From MESE01 sp036675035 (GTDB taxonomy: Bacteria > Pseudomonadota > Gammaproteobacteria > Burkholderiales > Burkholderiaceae_D), in assembly GCA_036675035.1 (NCBI GenBank), contig JAKFFO010000119.1, positions 1 to 64,000 on the forward strand: a DNA stretch of 64,000 nucleotides, written 5' to 3'. Below are positions 24,906 through 33,277 of this stretch, piece by piece (position 1 is the first letter of the stretch; each line of letters begins with the position of its first letter). The notes beneath the pieces were generated by a model that did no database searches, was not told the DNA's origin, and saw only the letters and a list, made by a program, of their open reading frames with translations. The translations under genes and the position numbers were made by a program.

Positions 24906-27137
24906 CTATTTTGTATCGAATCGGGTAACCCCGGTCCATGCCGCATCCAGAGGTTCCTTGCTCAATCTGGCAATGCGTTCCTTGTAAAGTGCATACAGCC
25001 GGAAATCCGGCTGCATTCGTGCCAGTTCATCAAGCACTGCCTCCGCCTCTTGCCAGTTCTGCTGTCGATAATATTGCAGCATCTTGTTCCACAGTTCCAG
25101 TTCCTGGACAACCGGCCCGGTCAGCTGCCCGTCAATGCCGACCGGTTCGAAAATTGCGACCGGCTTGTCTTTCCCCACGACCTGTACCAGATCAAGCTCT
25201 CTGAACTGAATGTCGCTGACAGCATGCCTGGTGGCTTCGCCCACGATGATACCGACACCATACTGCTTGGTAATGCTTTCCAGGCGTGACCCCAGGTTGA
25301 CTGCATCGCCCATCACCGTATAGGCCTTGCGCACTACCGACCCCATGTCGCCGACGGTCATGGTTCCGGTGTTGATTCCGATTCCGATTTTCATTTCCTG
25401 TATCCCGCGTGCCGCCAAGGTACGGTTCAGGTCTTCCAGTGCATTCTGCATTTCCAACGCGGTAATTATTGCGTTGCGTGCATGGTCGGAATCGCTTACC
25501 GGAGCACCCCAGAATGCCATGATCGCATCGCCGATATACTTGTCGAGAGTTCCCCGGTGTTCGCGGATCACCAGCGTCATCGCGCTGAGATACTCGTTCA
25601 TCAAATGCGCCAGCTGATCCGGCTCCATGCCTTCCGACATGCTTGTGAATCCCCGGACGTCCGAAAACAATACCGTCAGCTCCGCCTTTCGACCTTCCAT
25701 GCTGTAACTCTGGGGATTGCGGCTCATTTCTTCGACCAGTTTGGGGGGCACGTATTGGCCGAACAATTCCGTAAACTGGCGCTTCGTCCTGGATTCGAAA
25801 AAATAACCGTAGGACATGTTCAATACATACAATCCGCCCAGGAGCAGCAGACTGGGCGCAAGAGGCTGCACCCAGTTTGCGTATTCCCATAAGCTGAGAT
25901 TGGTGCCGATGATCGCGGCCAGCATCAGAAGTGTAGTGAGCGTGGCGCGTAGTGGTGAGCGCCAGGGGAACAGAAAAATCATCACCCCGCCGACCAGCAA
26001 CAGAAAAATGAACTCGACCGCTACTGCATATTGCGGCTTGAGTTTGATACTGCCGTCCAGCATGCCGGTGATGAGATTCGCATGGACCTCGACTCCGGGA
26101 TAGACAGGACTCACCGGGGTCGTGCGCTGATCCTTCAAGCCGGGCGCGGTGGTACCGATGAGCGCAATCCGCCCTCGGAGTTGCTCCGGTTTGATGCGGT
26201 CGGCCAATATGTCCGCGATCGAGTAATACCGATAACTTTTTTCATAGCCGCGATAAGGCACAAGTGCTGCCAGATTTTCATCGACCGGAATTCGCAATGT
26301 ACCCTGCGCGGTCGGCAGGTCCAGCCAGTCGACCGCGCCGTATTCGCCGGCAGTAGTGTCATCGCTTGCCTCGAAGCCGGGAACAATATCAGGACTGCCC
26401 AGCAATGCACGCACCATCGCAAGCGACAAGGTTTCGTAGTAACTACCATCGTGCTTCATCATCAGCGGTACGCGACGCACGCTGCCATCCGGGTCGGTAA
26501 TCGGATTGACATAGCCCGCACCAAAGGCCGCTTGCTGGAACACCTGAAGATTACCGCCATAATTTGGCCAGGAAAGTACCTTGGCATCCCGGTCCTTGAG
26601 CGCCGAAGCCGGCAATACGGGCGATGGGATGACGCCGCTGCTTCTTCCTTCATCCGCAAAGTAATAACCCAGGATGACCGGTTTGCCGTTGAGGGATTTG
26701 ACGAACAGTCCGTCGTAGTCGAGTTGCGGGCGAAGCTGATTGACTACCGCCAGATACTGCTGATCGTGTCTGAGTTCTGCTTGTGCCAGACCGTCGAGAA
26801 CCTTCAGCCCGGAGCTGTGGTCCGCTTCTGCGAGAAAGACGTCAAAGCCCAGTAGTCGAATTCCATATTGATCGAACAGCTTGTCAACCAGCTTTGCCAT
26901 CCGGTCGCGACCCCAAGGCCACCGGCCGACTTCGGCCAGGCTTTTTTCGTCGATATCGAGAATTACCAGCCGGTCGTCTACCGTCTGCGGCATGGTCAGC
27001 CGTATTTTCGTATCGTATAAAAGATTATCGAGGGAATTGATAAACGATATCTGGTATGCCGAACTCGTGTGAAGAAGAAGCACAAGCAGGAGCAATAGCC
27101 CGAATACATAGCGGATTGCATGTTGTCTCAAAAGCAA
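24906..27137 (-). CDS. CHASE2-domain class III adenylate cyclase
   Basis: This 743-residue sensor has a transmembrane helix at about residues 10-28, a periplasmic CHASE2 domain (about 30-365) and three more helices (about 371-447). A class III cyclase domain follows (about 485-665), then a short helical tail. Metal Asp residues are Asp493 (LFSDVRGF) and Asp537 (DKYIGDAIMAF). Asn614 and Arg618 (NLGSRLE) are the transition-state residues. Lys533 and Thr607 are at the purine-specifying positions, the Lys/Thr pair of class IIIb adenylate cyclases, so cAMP is the expected product. It is the first gene of the leftward signalling cluster and is preceded by an AT-rich 208-base gap. Confidence 0.9.
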   Translation of the reverse strand: MLLRQHAIRYVFGLLLLLVLLLHTSSAYQISFINSLDNLLYDTKIRLTMPQTVDDRLVILDIDEKSLAEVGRWPWGRDRMAKLVDKLFDQYGIRLLGFDVFLAEADHSSGLKVLDGLAQAELRHDQQYLAVVNQLRPQLDYDGLFVKSLNGKPVILGYYFADEGRSSGVIPSPVLPASALKDRDAKVLSWPNYGGNLQVFQQAAFGAGYVNPITDPDGSVRRVPLMMKHDGSYYETLSLAMVRALLGSPDIVPGFEASDDTTAGEYGAVDWLDLPTAQGTLRIPVDENLAALVPYRGYEKSYRYYSIADILADRIKPEQLRGRIALIGTTAPGLKDQRTTPVSPVYPGVEVHANLITGMLDGSIKLKPQYAVAVEFIFLLLVGGVMIFLFPWRSPLRATLTTLLMLAAIIGTNLSLWEYANWVQPLAPSLLLLGGLYVLNMSYGYFFESRTKRQFTELFGQYVPPKLVEEMSRNPQSYSMEGRKAELTVLFSDVRGFTSMSEGMEPDQLAHLMNEYLSAMTLVIREHRGTLDKYIGDAIMAFWGAPVSDSDHARNAIITALEMQNALEDLNRTLAARGIQEMKIGIGINTGTMTVGDMGSVVRKAYTVMGDAVNLGSRLESITKQYGVGIIVGEATRHAVSDIQFRELDLVQVVGKDKPVAIFEPVGIDGQLTGPVVQELELWNKMLQYYRQQNWQEAEAVLDELARMQPDFRLYALYKERIARLSKEPLDAAWTGVTRFDTK

Positions 27138-27345
27138 ACTCCCGTTGCTTGTGGTTTTCTATTATTTTGTGCGCTGAACCGGCTGGCGGCGGTAATCGTT
27201 TTTTTATATCGCAGCCCCGCGTTATTTTATTTTCGAATATCACGCATCTGGCTGGAATCGTACACTGTTTTTTGTGTATTTAATTCAGTTATTTGCTATA
27301 AAAACACGGTCGTTGCGCCAGAAAAATGCCCTTTTCGAGATCGAA

Positions 27346-27864
27346 TTAACGAGAGGGCGAATTGTTGTCCAAGTAATCGTCGGTGCTGGTCAGGCGCGTG
27401 CCTGCCAATCGGTCATGAAGAAATTGGCGTTCCCGGTCCAGGTAAGTGGCTATCGCCCAGATCGCGACGTTGGCGAACGGGATTAAAAGCAACATTCCTT
27501 TTTCTGCTTCGACCAACCATGCCAGCGCGAGGCCCGGGAAAATCGATAGCCATGCGAGCAAGTATCTGGCAATCGCGCGCCACACCGTCACCTGCTTCCC
27601 ATCGATATCGGTTACCCGGATTTTCCAGGTCTTCATCGCGAGTGTCTGACCGCCATGAGTCCAGAACCAGACAAAATAAATACCAAGTACGAGAAAAAGC
27701 CAGTCCTGCAAGGCGCTGCGCAAATATAGCGCGTGACGTTGCTCCATGAGGGTGGAAAATATCCATACCGCCGCAAACAGGACGGCAAACACCAGAATCG
27801 ATTCGTATAACATGCTGGCGAGGCGGCGCTTCAGCGATGGCGTTGCGATGAGTTTCGAGGTCAA
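27346..27864 (-). CDS. RDD-family membrane protein
   Basis: This 172-residue protein starts with the RDD pattern (SLKRRLASMLYE) and has about four hydrophobic segments: LVFAVLFAAVWIF, DWLFLVLGIYFVWFW, ARYLLAWLSIFPGLALAWL and LLLIPFANVAIWAIATYL. It also contains the conserved GQTLAMKTWKIRV and FLHDRLAGTRL. The family is of largely unknown function; some members are proposed ion or Na+/H+ transporters. It lies downstream of a long stretch without clear genes. Confidence 0.85.
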   Translation of the reverse strand: MTSKLIATPSLKRRLASMLYESILVFAVLFAAVWIFSTLMEQRHALYLRSALQDWLFLVLGIYFVWFWTHGGQTLAMKTWKIRVTDIDGKQVTVWRAIARYLLAWLSIFPGLALAWLVEAEKGMLLLIPFANVAIWAIATYLDRERQFLHDRLAGTRLTSTDDYLDNNSPSR

Positions 27865-28709
27865 GTGGAAAATGAATTCTGTCTAAGGTTGTCGGGGTAG
27901 CGGATTTGATGCCGCCGTCGAAATATTCGATGGATGCAGCCTTTCCCGCACGCTCCATATCCTGCTGCGAGCAGTAATGCGGCTGATTGACGAGGAGGGG
28001 TTCTTGAACCTCTTCATCGACTGCAGCAAAGGCCTGATTGCGTTTTGGCTTGATCCGTACTTGTTTCAGCGGCGTTGCAGCGACGGCCTGATTCAGAGGT
28101 ATCGAGCCAATCGCCTTCGAGATTTCCCGAATATTTGGTCAGACTCGAATCGTGAACCGTGTGCGGCAATAAGCGCCGGATCAGTGCCAGCCCTTTGGCA
28201 GCACTCCCGTCTTCGTGCTGGGACGGGGAAAGCGGACGGATGTTGCCCAATGCGTCAGCGGGCAAATTCAAAACTTTGCGCATGCTAGCAAAAAAGGCTG
28301 CATTTGTGCGGGTTTTTAGCGCAAAAACGCTTGATTTTAAAGCGATTTCGAAGAATTTGACTTGACCAAAATGGTGCAACGCATTAACGTATCACTCCCT
28401 TCGCCATCTCGAAGGGGCATTATGTTCTTTTCGAACGCGGCGCATGATGCCGCCACTCGACGAGACGCGCTTTATTAGAAAGCTGTTTGCTCTAACCCGC
28501 GCCACAAGCGTGAAAAATTTGCATCGGTACTTTGGAATCTCCGGCTGAACGAGTCGCGTCAAGCGTCGGTTTGAACCACATTCACGAATGTGCAACGAAA
28601 CGGCGCAACCCGCACAACCAAGGGAAGCCTCTGATCCATCGATACTCTGCGATTTTGCCAGGAGAGAGCATCCGATCAATTTCCAATGGACCTTGAAAGG
28701 ACTTGTAAC
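27865..28709. other. 845-base gene-poor region upstream of ilvI
   Basis: No gene here is convincing. On the minus strand a frame of 88 codons (28014-28283) and, in another frame, an open stretch running towards the RDD gene look weakly protein-like, but they match no family I know and lack ribosome-binding sites. On the plus strand, TTGACC (28362-28367), a 17-base spacer and TAACGT (28385-28390) is a weak candidate for the ilvI promoter. This would leave a leader of about 315 bases before the ilvI start, with no Ile/Leu/Val-rich peptide visible. Confidence 0.45.
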
Positions 28710-30434
28710 ATGAACTCAGAAATAACCGGCGCAGAAATTGTCGTGCGCTGCCTGGCCGACGAAGGCGTTGAGCACGTATTCGGCTATCCCGGCGGAGCAG
28801 TGCTTTACATTTACGACGCAATCTTCAATCAGGAAAAATTCCAGCATATTCTGGTGCGCCACGAGCAGGCTGCGGTGCACGCTGCAGATGCCTATTCGCG
28901 AAGCTCGAACAAGGTCGGCGTTGCGCTCGTGACTTCGGGGCCCGGCGTAACCAACGCGGTGACCGGTCTGGCGACCGCTTACATGGATTCGATTCCGATG
29001 GTAGTCATTTCGGGCCAGGTTCCGTCGCATGCAATCGGCCAGGACGCATTCCAGGAATGCGACACAGTCGGAATCACCCGTCCCTGCGTCAAGCACAACT
29101 TCCTCGTCAAGGACGTCAAGGACCTGGCGGCGACGATGAAAAAAGCATTCTATATCGCGACCACTGGACGTCCCGGACCGGTGCTGGTCGATATTCCAAA
29201 AGACATCACGATGCACAAGTGCGCGTACGAGTATCCGAAGGAGCTCGATATGCGTTCTTATAAACCGGTCGACAAAGGCCATTCCGGACAGATCCGCAAG
29301 GCGCTGCAATTGCTGTTGCAGGCCGAACGTCCGATGATTTATACCGGTGGCGGCGTTATCCTTGCCAATGCGGCTCCGGAATTGAACAAGCTGGTCGACA
29401 GGCTGGGCTTCCCTTGCACAAATACATTGATGGGTTTGGGCGCGTACAGGGCGTCCAGCGACAAGTTCGTCGGCATGCCGGGCATGCACGGTACTTACGA
29501 AGCCAATATGGCGATGCAGCACTGCGATGTCCTGATCGCCATCGGCGCGCGTTTCGATGATCGGGTGATCGGCAATCCAAAGCATTTTGCATCGCATCCG
29601 CGCAAGATCATCCATATCGACATCGATCCATCGTCGATTTCAAAGCGCGTCAAGGTTGATATTCCGATTGTCGGCAACGTGAAAGACGTTCTGCAGGAGT
29701 TGCTGTCACAGCTCGATGCGGTCGAATCCGCAGCTTCAAAGGCGTCTGCTGGCACACTTGCCAACTGGTGGAAACAAATCAACGAATGGCGTGAGCGCAA
29801 CTGCCTGAAATATCCGACCTCGAAAGAAGTCATCAAACCGCAGTCGGTCGTGGAAAAAGTATGGGAAGTCACCAACGGCGATGCGTTCATCACATCGGAT
29901 GTCGGACAGCATCAAATGTGGGCTGCGCAATACTATCGCTTCGACAAGCCACGCCGCTGGATCAATTCGGGTGGACTGGGCACAATGGGCGTAGGGCTCC
30001 CGTATGCGATGGGCGTGCAAATGGCAAATCCTGGCTCTACGGTTGCCTGTATTACCGGCGAGGCATCGATCCAGATGTGCATTCAAGAGCTGGCAACCTG
30101 CAAGCAGTATCACCTGACGCCGAAGATCATCCTGTTGAACAACCGTTTCCTCGGCATGGTGCGCCAGTGGCAGCAGATCGATTACGGATCACGCTATTCC
30201 GAGTCGTACATGGATTCGCTGCCGGACTTCACGATGCTGGCTGAATCTTTCGGACACGTCGGAATGAAAATCGAAAATCCGAATGACGTTGACGGTGCGT
30301 TGAAAGAGGCGTTCGGCATGAAAGACCGGTTGGTTTTCATGAATTTCATTACCGATCAGACCGAGAATGTTTGGCCGATGGTCAAGGCTGGAAAAGGGCT
30401 GACTGAAATGCTCCTTGGTTCGGAGGATCTGTAA
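28710..30434 (+). CDS. ilvI: acetolactate synthase, large subunit
   Basis: This 574-residue TPP- and FAD-dependent enzyme makes acetolactate or acetohydroxybutyrate, the first common step to Val, Leu and Ile. Visible motifs include FGYPGGAVLYIYD at the N-terminus, HEQAAVHAADAYSR with the catalytic Glu, and GEASIQMCIQELATC followed by LLNNRFLGMVRQWQ, the TPP/Mg site. The usual GDG triplet reads GEA here, a variant I recall as normal in beta-proteobacteria. The ATG at 28710 is preceded by AAGGA at eight bases, better than the in-frame ATG at 28686. ilvH follows two bases after the stop. Confidence 0.95.
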   Translation: MNSEITGAEIVVRCLADEGVEHVFGYPGGAVLYIYDAIFNQEKFQHILVRHEQAAVHAADAYSRSSNKVGVALVTSGPGVTNAVTGLATAYMDSIPMVVISGQVPSHAIGQDAFQECDTVGITRPCVKHNFLVKDVKDLAATMKKAFYIATTGRPGPVLVDIPKDITMHKCAYEYPKELDMRSYKPVDKGHSGQIRKALQLLLQAERPMIYTGGGVILANAAPELNKLVDRLGFPCTNTLMGLGAYRASSDKFVGMPGMHGTYEANMAMQHCDVLIAIGARFDDRVIGNPKHFASHPRKIIHIDIDPSSISKRVKVDIPIVGNVKDVLQELLSQLDAVESAASKASAGTLANWWKQINEWRERNCLKYPTSKEVIKPQSVVEKVWEVTNGDAFITSDVGQHQMWAAQYYRFDKPRRWINSGGLGTMGVGLPYAMGVQMANPGSTVACITGEASIQMCIQELATCKQYHLTPKIILLNNRFLGMVRQWQQIDYGSRYSESYMDSLPDFTMLAESFGHVGMKIENPNDVDGALKEAFGMKDRLVFMNFITDQTENVWPMVKAGKGLTEMLLGSEDL

Positions 30435-30436
30435 TC

Positions 30437-30928
30437 ATGCGACATATCATTTCTGTTTTGCTTGAAAATGAAGCTGGCGCATTGTCGCGTGTGGTCGGAT
30501 TGTTCTCGGCACGAGGTTACAATATCGAAACATTGACGGTGGCTCCAACCGAAGATCCGACGCTATCCCGCATGACCATCGTCACCTCCGGTTCGGACGA
30601 CGTGATTGAACAAATCACCAAGCACTTGAACCGCCTGATCGAAGTCGTCAAGGTGGTTGACCTCACGGAGGGCGCGCACATTGAACGCGAACTGATGCTG
30701 ATCAAGGTGCGGGCGGTCGGCAAGGAGCGCGAAGAAATGAAGCGGACCGCGGATATTTTCCGTGGCCGCATCATCGACGTTACCGACAAGACCTATACGA
30801 TCGAACTGACCGGCAACAAGACCAAGCTCGATGCATTCATCGATTCGATCGACAAGGCTGCAATCCTGGAAACCGTGCGCACCGGCGGTTCGGGCATCGG
30901 CCGCGGCGAGCGTATTCTCAAGGTTTAG
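30437..30928 (+). CDS. ilvH: acetolactate synthase, small (regulatory) subunit
   Basis: This 163-residue subunit has an N-terminal ACT domain (ISVLLENEAGALSRVVGLFS, ARGYNIETLTVAPTED) that binds valine for feedback inhibition, and the usual C-terminal domain (ELMLIKVRA, DIFRGRIIDVTDKTYTIEL). The length is standard. It activates and regulates the IlvI catalytic subunit encoded immediately upstream, and ilvC follows after 60 bases on the same strand. Confidence 0.95.
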   Translation: MRHIISVLLENEAGALSRVVGLFSARGYNIETLTVAPTEDPTLSRMTIVTSGSDDVIEQITKHLNRLIEVVKVVDLTEGAHIERELMLIKVRAVGKEREEMKRTADIFRGRIIDVTDKTYTIELTGNKTKLDAFIDSIDKAAILETVRTGGSGIGRGERILKV

Positions 30929-30988
30929 TATTTTCAAAGTTAAATTCAGTCCACACCAACATCTAATTTAAATTCATTTAGGAACATC

Positions 30989-32005
30989 ATGAAAGTTTTC
31001 TACGATAAAGACTGCGACCTGTCCCTGATCAAAGGCAAGAACGTCGCCATCATCGGATACGGTTCGCAGGGTCATGCGCACGCGCAAAACCTGAACGATT
31101 CCGGCTGCAAAGTGACGGTAGGCCTGCGCAAAGGCGGCGCCTCCTGGAACAAGGTAAAGAATGCCGGCCTGAACGTTGCGGAAGTCAACGATGCGGTCAA
31201 GGCCGCTGATGTGATCATGATTCTTCTGCCAGACGAAAATATTGCGCAGGTATATAACGAGAATGTCGCTCCGCATGCAAAAGAAGGCGCGGTGCTGGCT
31301 TTTGCACACGGCTTTAACGTGCATTACGGCCAGGTCGTGCCACGTGCCGATCTTGATGTGATCATGATCGCTCCCAAGGCGCCCGGCCACACGGTGCGTT
31401 CCACCTACTCGCAGGGAGGCGGCGTGCCGCACCTGATCGCGATTTATCAAGACAAATCCGGGATTGCCCGCGATATCGCGCTGTCCTATGCAATGGCCAA
31501 TGGTGGCGGACGTGCCGGCATCATCGAAACCAACTTCCGTGAAGAAACCGAGACCGATTTGTTCGGTGAACAGGCCGTTCTGTGCGGCGGCACCGTCGAG
31601 CTGATCAAGGCGGGTTTCGAGACGCTGGTGGAAGCCGGCTATGCGCCCGAAATGGCTTATTTCGAATGCCTGCATGAATTGAAACTGATCGTCGATCTGA
31701 TCTACGAAGGCGGAATCGCCAACATGAATTATTCGATTTCGAACAATGCGGAATACGGCGAATACGTTACCGGTCCGCGTATCGTGACCGAAGATACCAA
31801 GAACGCGATGCGCCAATGCCTGAAGGATATTCAAACAGGCGAGTATGCGAAGAGCTTCATTCTGGAAAACAAGGCCGGCGCACCGACCCTTATTTCGCGT
31901 CGCCGCCTCACCGCGGAACACCAGATCGAAGAAGTCGGCGGAAAATTGCGCGCAATGATGCCGTGGATCGCCAAAAACAAGCTGGTCGATCAATCGAAAA
32001 ACTAA
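30989..32005 (+). CDS. ilvC: ketol-acid reductoisomerase
   Basis: This 338-residue class I enzyme converts acetolactate to dihydroxyisovalerate using NADPH and Mg. The N-terminal Rossmann motif GYGSQGHAHAQNLNDSG is clear, as are the metal-site stretches ETDLFGEQAVLCGG and YFECLHELKLIVDL. The length is normal for class I. It completes the ilvIHC operon. It is followed by an imperfect hairpin and, 185 bases on, an intrinsic terminator. Confidence 0.96.
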   Translation: MKVFYDKDCDLSLIKGKNVAIIGYGSQGHAHAQNLNDSGCKVTVGLRKGGASWNKVKNAGLNVAEVNDAVKAADVIMILLPDENIAQVYNENVAPHAKEGAVLAFAHGFNVHYGQVVPRADLDVIMIAPKAPGHTVRSTYSQGGGVPHLIAIYQDKSGIARDIALSYAMANGGGRAGIIETNFREETETDLFGEQAVLCGGTVELIKAGFETLVEAGYAPEMAYFECLHELKLIVDLIYEGGIANMNYSISNNAEYGEYVTGPRIVTEDTKNAMRQCLKDIQTGEYAKSFILENKAGAPTLISRRRLTAEHQIEEVGGKLRAMMPWIAKNKLVDQSKN

Positions 32006-32013
32006 CGACGTAA

Positions 32014-32074
32014 AGGCGTCGGCATCATGCGATCATGCGCTTGTCGGCGCATGGATGCCGCGCCTGTAGATTTT
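32014..32074 (+). terminator. imperfect hairpin after ilvC
   Basis: GGCATC-ATGCG near 32021-32031 pairs with CGCAT-G-GATGCC near 32048-32059, with an outer AGGCG/CGCCT extension. Only ATTTTC follows, so it may be an RNA-stabilising 3' hairpin or a weak terminator rather than a strong one. Confidence 0.4.
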
Positions 32075-32190
32075 CTGGCGTTGCATGTCTTGGGCCGGCA
32101 AGCTCGGGCGATGGATCGTGGCGGCAGGCGAAGCGAACCTCGACAGTCAATAACTGATTGTTGAATTCTTTAGGTTTACGGTGACTAATC

Positions 32191-32222
32191 AAGGGGCGTG
32201 CATTGAGTACCGCCCCTTTTTT
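32191..32222 (+). terminator. intrinsic terminator just before the SIMPL gene
   Basis: An 8-bp perfect stem, AAGGGGCG (32191-32198) with CGCCCCTT (32211-32218), closes a 12-base loop and is followed by T to 32222. It ends only 14 bases before the next start codon, within the space where the ribosome-binding site of that gene begins. Confidence 0.82.
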
Positions 32223-32236
32223 ATTGGAGAAACCTC

Positions 32237-32989
32237 ATGTTGAAAATCATAAGCGTATGTCTATTTTCTGTTCTTTTTAGCACGGTGTTGAATGGGTACG
32301 CGCAACCGGCAATACAAACCGGCGGCGCGCTGATTATTGTTCCGGCCTATGGCGAAGTGCGGCATCCTAATGACGAAGCACGGGTCCTGCTGATGATCGA
32401 AGAACAGGATAAGGACAAGACCGCTGCGGCGTCCAGGGTCAATCAGAAAATGAAGCAGGGGACTGCTATCGTAAAGCGAGAAGATCCGACAGCCACCTTG
32501 AAAACATACGGTTATTACACGTATCCGGTATATGCGGACGACCAGCCAAAACCTGATCGCAAGCCGCGGACGCCTGTTGCGTGGCGCGTTGGACAGTATC
32601 TGGAGGTGATCACCACGAACCTGTCCGACCTTCCGGCAACGGTCGCGGCAGCGCAGCAGCTACTGGCGCTTAATGGTTTGCAGTTCAGCTTGACCGAAGC
32701 GACCCGCAAACAACTGGACGAGCAACGTATTGCAGCAACGTACAAGGATTTGACCGACCGCATTGCGGCGATTGCAAAAACGATGGGACGCAACATAGCA
32801 GACGCTACGCTGGAGACCGTGGACTTTGAGGGATCCGGGGATTATGTGCAAACACAAAGTAAAGGGGTTTCCGCCATGGCAATGCGTACATCGAGAATGC
32901 AGGAAGCAGCGCCGGTGGAAGAGCCCAACTTTGAGCCGGGCGAAACAATTCTGCAAATGCGCGTAGTTGGGAAAGTCAAATTCAAGTGA
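32237..32989 (+). CDS. exported SIMPL (DUF541) domain protein
   Basis: This 250-residue protein has an N-terminal signal (IISVCLFSVLFSTVLNGYAQ) followed by a SIMPL/DUF541 domain. VPAYGEVRHPNDEARVLLMI is the opening strand, a YPVYADDQP-type segment is in the middle, and RIAAIAKTMGRNIADATLE is near the C-terminal side. The family is periplasmic or outer-membrane associated; oxidative-stress links are reported for some members. GGAGA seven bases before the ATG supports the start. In related genomes a phosphatidylserine decarboxylase gene often lies between ilvC and pssA; here this gene takes that place. Confidence 0.82.
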   Translation: MLKIISVCLFSVLFSTVLNGYAQPAIQTGGALIIVPAYGEVRHPNDEARVLLMIEEQDKDKTAAASRVNQKMKQGTAIVKREDPTATLKTYGYYTYPVYADDQPKPDRKPRTPVAWRVGQYLEVITTNLSDLPATVAAAQQLLALNGLQFSLTEATRKQLDEQRIAATYKDLTDRIAAIAKTMGRNIADATLETVDFEGSGDYVQTQSKGVSAMAMRTSRMQEAAPVEEPNFEPGETILQMRVVGKVKFK

Positions 32990-33277
32990 ACCGGCACTGA
33001 CGGGTATTGAAAGCTGCATGGTCTGCTCGCCTTATCCAATATCATATTGACGGAATCGGCCCGGCGGCCTTGCTGGTCATGTGTGATATCAAGACAAATG
33101 ATATGCTGACGTGAAAGAAGCGCTACGGATATATCAGAATCGATGTGCAAAACCCTCGCCGTTTTGCCGCTAAAGCCCAAGTCGAAAAATGGTAACGAGC
33201 AAGGTGTCGCACTGGAGATGCGCTTGCCGGGACCCTGATCCGGCGTCGTACACTCGATATCGAAAAACAGGATACAT

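Noticed and set aside
24947..25890. Several minus- and plus-strand frames inside the cyclase gene
   Set aside because: The main frame carries all catalytic cyclase residues; the others are shadows.
28444..28548. 34-codon ORF upstream of ilvI as a branched-chain leader peptide
   Set aside because: It is not enriched in Ile, Leu or Val and no attenuator hairpin follows.
30974..31993. 339-codon open frame on the minus strand
   Set aside because: It is antisense to ilvC across nearly its whole length and has no recognisable motif.
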